Assembly (NCBI RefSeq): GCF_024380015.1
Contig: NZ_CP101509.1
Span: 1,178,001-1,242,000, forward strand
Source: Photobacterium atrarenae
Lineage (GTDB): Bacteria > Pseudomonadota > Gammaproteobacteria > Enterobacterales > Vibrionaceae
Length of the DNA: 64,000 nt
Direction: 5' to 3'
The translations under genes were made by a program, and so were the position numbers. The notes beneath the pieces were generated by a model. The model was not told the origin of the DNA and ran no database searches. It saw only the letters and a program-made list of their open reading frames with translations. This document shows positions 62,697 through 64,000 of this stretch, piece after piece. Each line of letters starts with the position of its first letter. Within the stretch, counting starts at the first letter, position 1.

Positions 62697-64000
62697 TTAA
62701 TCCAGCTCAATCTTTTTGAGCCGGTACGCCAGGGCCGGGCGGGTGAGTCCTAACAGACGGGCGGCCTGGGAGACGTTGCCATCGGCTTTGTTCATCGCAT
62801 GCTGAATGAGCTGACGCTCTAAGACATCAATACTGAAGTTATCGTCTAACTGCTTGTCTATCCAGTGGTCGTCAATTGTGGCGGGTTCTTTGGGCTCAAG
62901 CTGACCTTTGGCGTTGATGATATTCAGTGGATGGGTCGGCTCGGCCAGTGACGGGAAAAAACTCTCTAAATCGATACTCTGGTTATTTTCCGTCAAAATA
63001 ATCCCCCGTTCGATCATGTTTTCCAGCTCGCGGATATTTCCCGGCCACTTGTAGTGCATCAGGGCTTGCAGCGCTTTATCGGTCACCCCGAGGGTCCGTT
63101 TATGGTACAGGGCGTGGTATTTTTCCAGAAAGTGCTCGATCAGCAGCGGAATATCTTCGCGTCGCTCACGCAGCGGTGGGATTTGGACCGGATAAACATT
63201 CAGCCGGTAATAGAGGTCGGCCCGAAATCGCCCTTTTTCGACGGCGGATTTTAAATCCTCATTGGTTGCGGCCACGACACGGACATCAATGGTGCGCAAT
63301 TGATTGTCGCCGACCCGCTCTAGTTCACCTTCTTGTAAAACGCGTAATAAACTCGCCTGGGCACGGGGCGAGAGTTCAATCACTTCATCGAGGAAGATTG
63401 TCCCCTGATTGGCGCGTTCGAATTTCCCTTCGCGCGAGTGCGTGGCACCGGTATAAGCGCCTTTTTCGACCCCGAACAGCTCCGCTTCAATCAGATCGGG
63501 CGGAATACAGGCGCAGTTAACGGCAACAAAAGGCTGATCTTTGCGATCGCTGCTCAGGTGCAACCCCCTGGCGACCACTTCTTTGCCGACACCGGTTTCT
63601 CCCTGTAGCAGGACCGAGACTTTAGTTTTTGAGGCTTTGGCGATGAGATGGCAGACTGATTTAAACGCCTCGGAGTTGCCAACGGAGTTGAGCAATAAGT
63701 CGTCATATTCAGGGTTGTGATAAATCTCTTTGAGGCTCGTCACTTGTTGTTGCAGCGCCAAGAGCTCTTCAATAATCGGGTCGGGTTGGAGGGCTTGTTC
63801 GAGCTCGGTCTGGTTCTCCCATTCTTCTGCCGGTTTTCCGACAATATGGCAATGTTCGCTGCCACATCCGGTACATTGTGTCTCCTGGTATATGATTTTT
63901 CGGCCCATGTAGTAGCTTGAAAAACCACTGGCATAGCCGAGCAGCGTCCAGCAAACCGGGATGTCGGATTGGCCGTATTCATGAAGATGCGCCTCTGCTT
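62697..64000 (-). CDS. XylR/DmpR-type sigma-54 activator (5' end outside window)
   Basis: NtrC-family enhancer-binding protein; 434 residues are visible and the reading frame stays open to the right edge, so the N-terminus is missing. Before the internal ATG 63908 the frame encodes HEYGQSDIPVCWTLLGYASGFSSYY, which continues into ETQCTGCGSEHCHIVG: this is the V4R part of an XylR_N sensor domain for aromatic or similar effectors. The AAA+ domain has Walker A GETGVGKE and the sigma-54 contact loop GAYTGA. A Fis-type helix-turn-helix ends the protein (DGNVSQAARLLGLTRPALAYRLKKI). Targets lie outside the window. Confidence 0.93.
   Translation of the reverse strand, partial: AEAHLHEYGQSDIPVCWTLLGYASGFSSYYMGRKIIYQETQCTGCGSEHCHIVGKPAEEWENQTELEQALQPDPIIEELLALQQQVTSLKEIYHNPEYDDLLLNSVGNSEAFKSVCHLIAKASKTKVSVLLQGETGVGKEVVARGLHLSSDRKDQPFVAVNCACIPPDLIEAELFGVEKGAYTGATHSREGKFERANQGTIFLDEVIELSPRAQASLLRVLQEGELERVGDNQLRTIDVRVVAATNEDLKSAVEKGRFRADLYYRLNVYPVQIPPLRERREDIPLLIEHFLEKYHALYHKRTLGVTDKALQALMHYKWPGNIRELENMIERGIILTENNQSIDLESFFPSLAEPTHPLNIINAKGQLEPKEPATIDDHWIDKQLDDNFSIDVLERQLIQHAMNKADGNVSQAARLLGLTRPALAYRLKKIELD

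Overview
The window reads as chromosomal DNA of a mid-GC marine gammaproteobacterium, most likely a member of the Vibrionaceae (Photobacterium, Vibrio or Grimontia-like). The basis is a CAI-1 quorum-sensing pair (cqsA/cqsS) with clear similarity to the Vibrio cholerae proteins, an ectABC-aspartokinase ectoine operon in the halophile arrangement, a SoxR that carries its own target promoter next door, and many LysR, MocR and sigma-54 regulators. No rRNA, tRNA, CRISPR array, insertion sequence or prophage gene was seen. Genus and species cannot be fixed from this sequence alone.

Layout. 1-10 kb: the 5' part of katG, a PAS-GGDEF cyclase, an SgrR-like regulator divergent from an MFS exporter, a MocR regulator divergent from a DMT exporter, a second DMT exporter and a DsbA/FrnE-like thioredoxin-fold protein. 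10-18 kb: nucleoside hydrolase, the ectA-ectB-ectC-ask operon, a DUF502 membrane protein and a sodium:alanine symporter. 18-22.3 kb: quorum sensing, with cqsA (interrupted by a -1 shift in an A8 run) convergent with the receptor kinase gene cqsS. 22.4-24.2 kb: an MFS exporter and soxR, divergent across a near-perfect SoxR box.

24.2-33.9 kb: a complete tetrathionate/thiosulfate respiration locus, ttrB-ttrC-ttrA followed by two c-type cytochrome genes resembling tsdB and tsdA, with the sensor-regulator genes ttrS-ttrR divergent. An 18-bp element with an inverted repeat (TGTGG-N4-CCACA) occurs at almost the same distance upstream of both ttrB and tsdB, which makes it a good candidate TtrR operator. 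34.2-36.7 kb: a large lipoprotein phosphoesterase. 36.8-44.3 kb: a copper-export island behind a CueR-type promoter: a small Cys/His/Met-rich exported protein, CusC-, CusB- and CusA-like proteins (CusB has two fused CusF-like domains), an 8-bp tandem repeat and a Met/His-rich cupredoxin.

44.4-52.3 kb: mixed single genes (MOSC protein, an unknown protein, DUF2784, alpha/beta hydrolase, a small basic protein divergent from a LysR regulator, a second MocR/exporter pair, a metallo-beta-lactamase fold protein). 52.6-55.5 kb: a tetR-ABC1 kinase-membrane protein-DUF2867 operon. 55.9-60.3 kb: a soluble PAS-PAS-MCP protein and a probable D-glutamate catabolic set (LysR, DUF1611, enolase-type racemase). 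60.4-64 kb: metQ with a MetJ operator, a histidine-phosphatase-fold protein, a GNAT protein and, running off the right edge, an XylR/DmpR-type sigma-54 activator.
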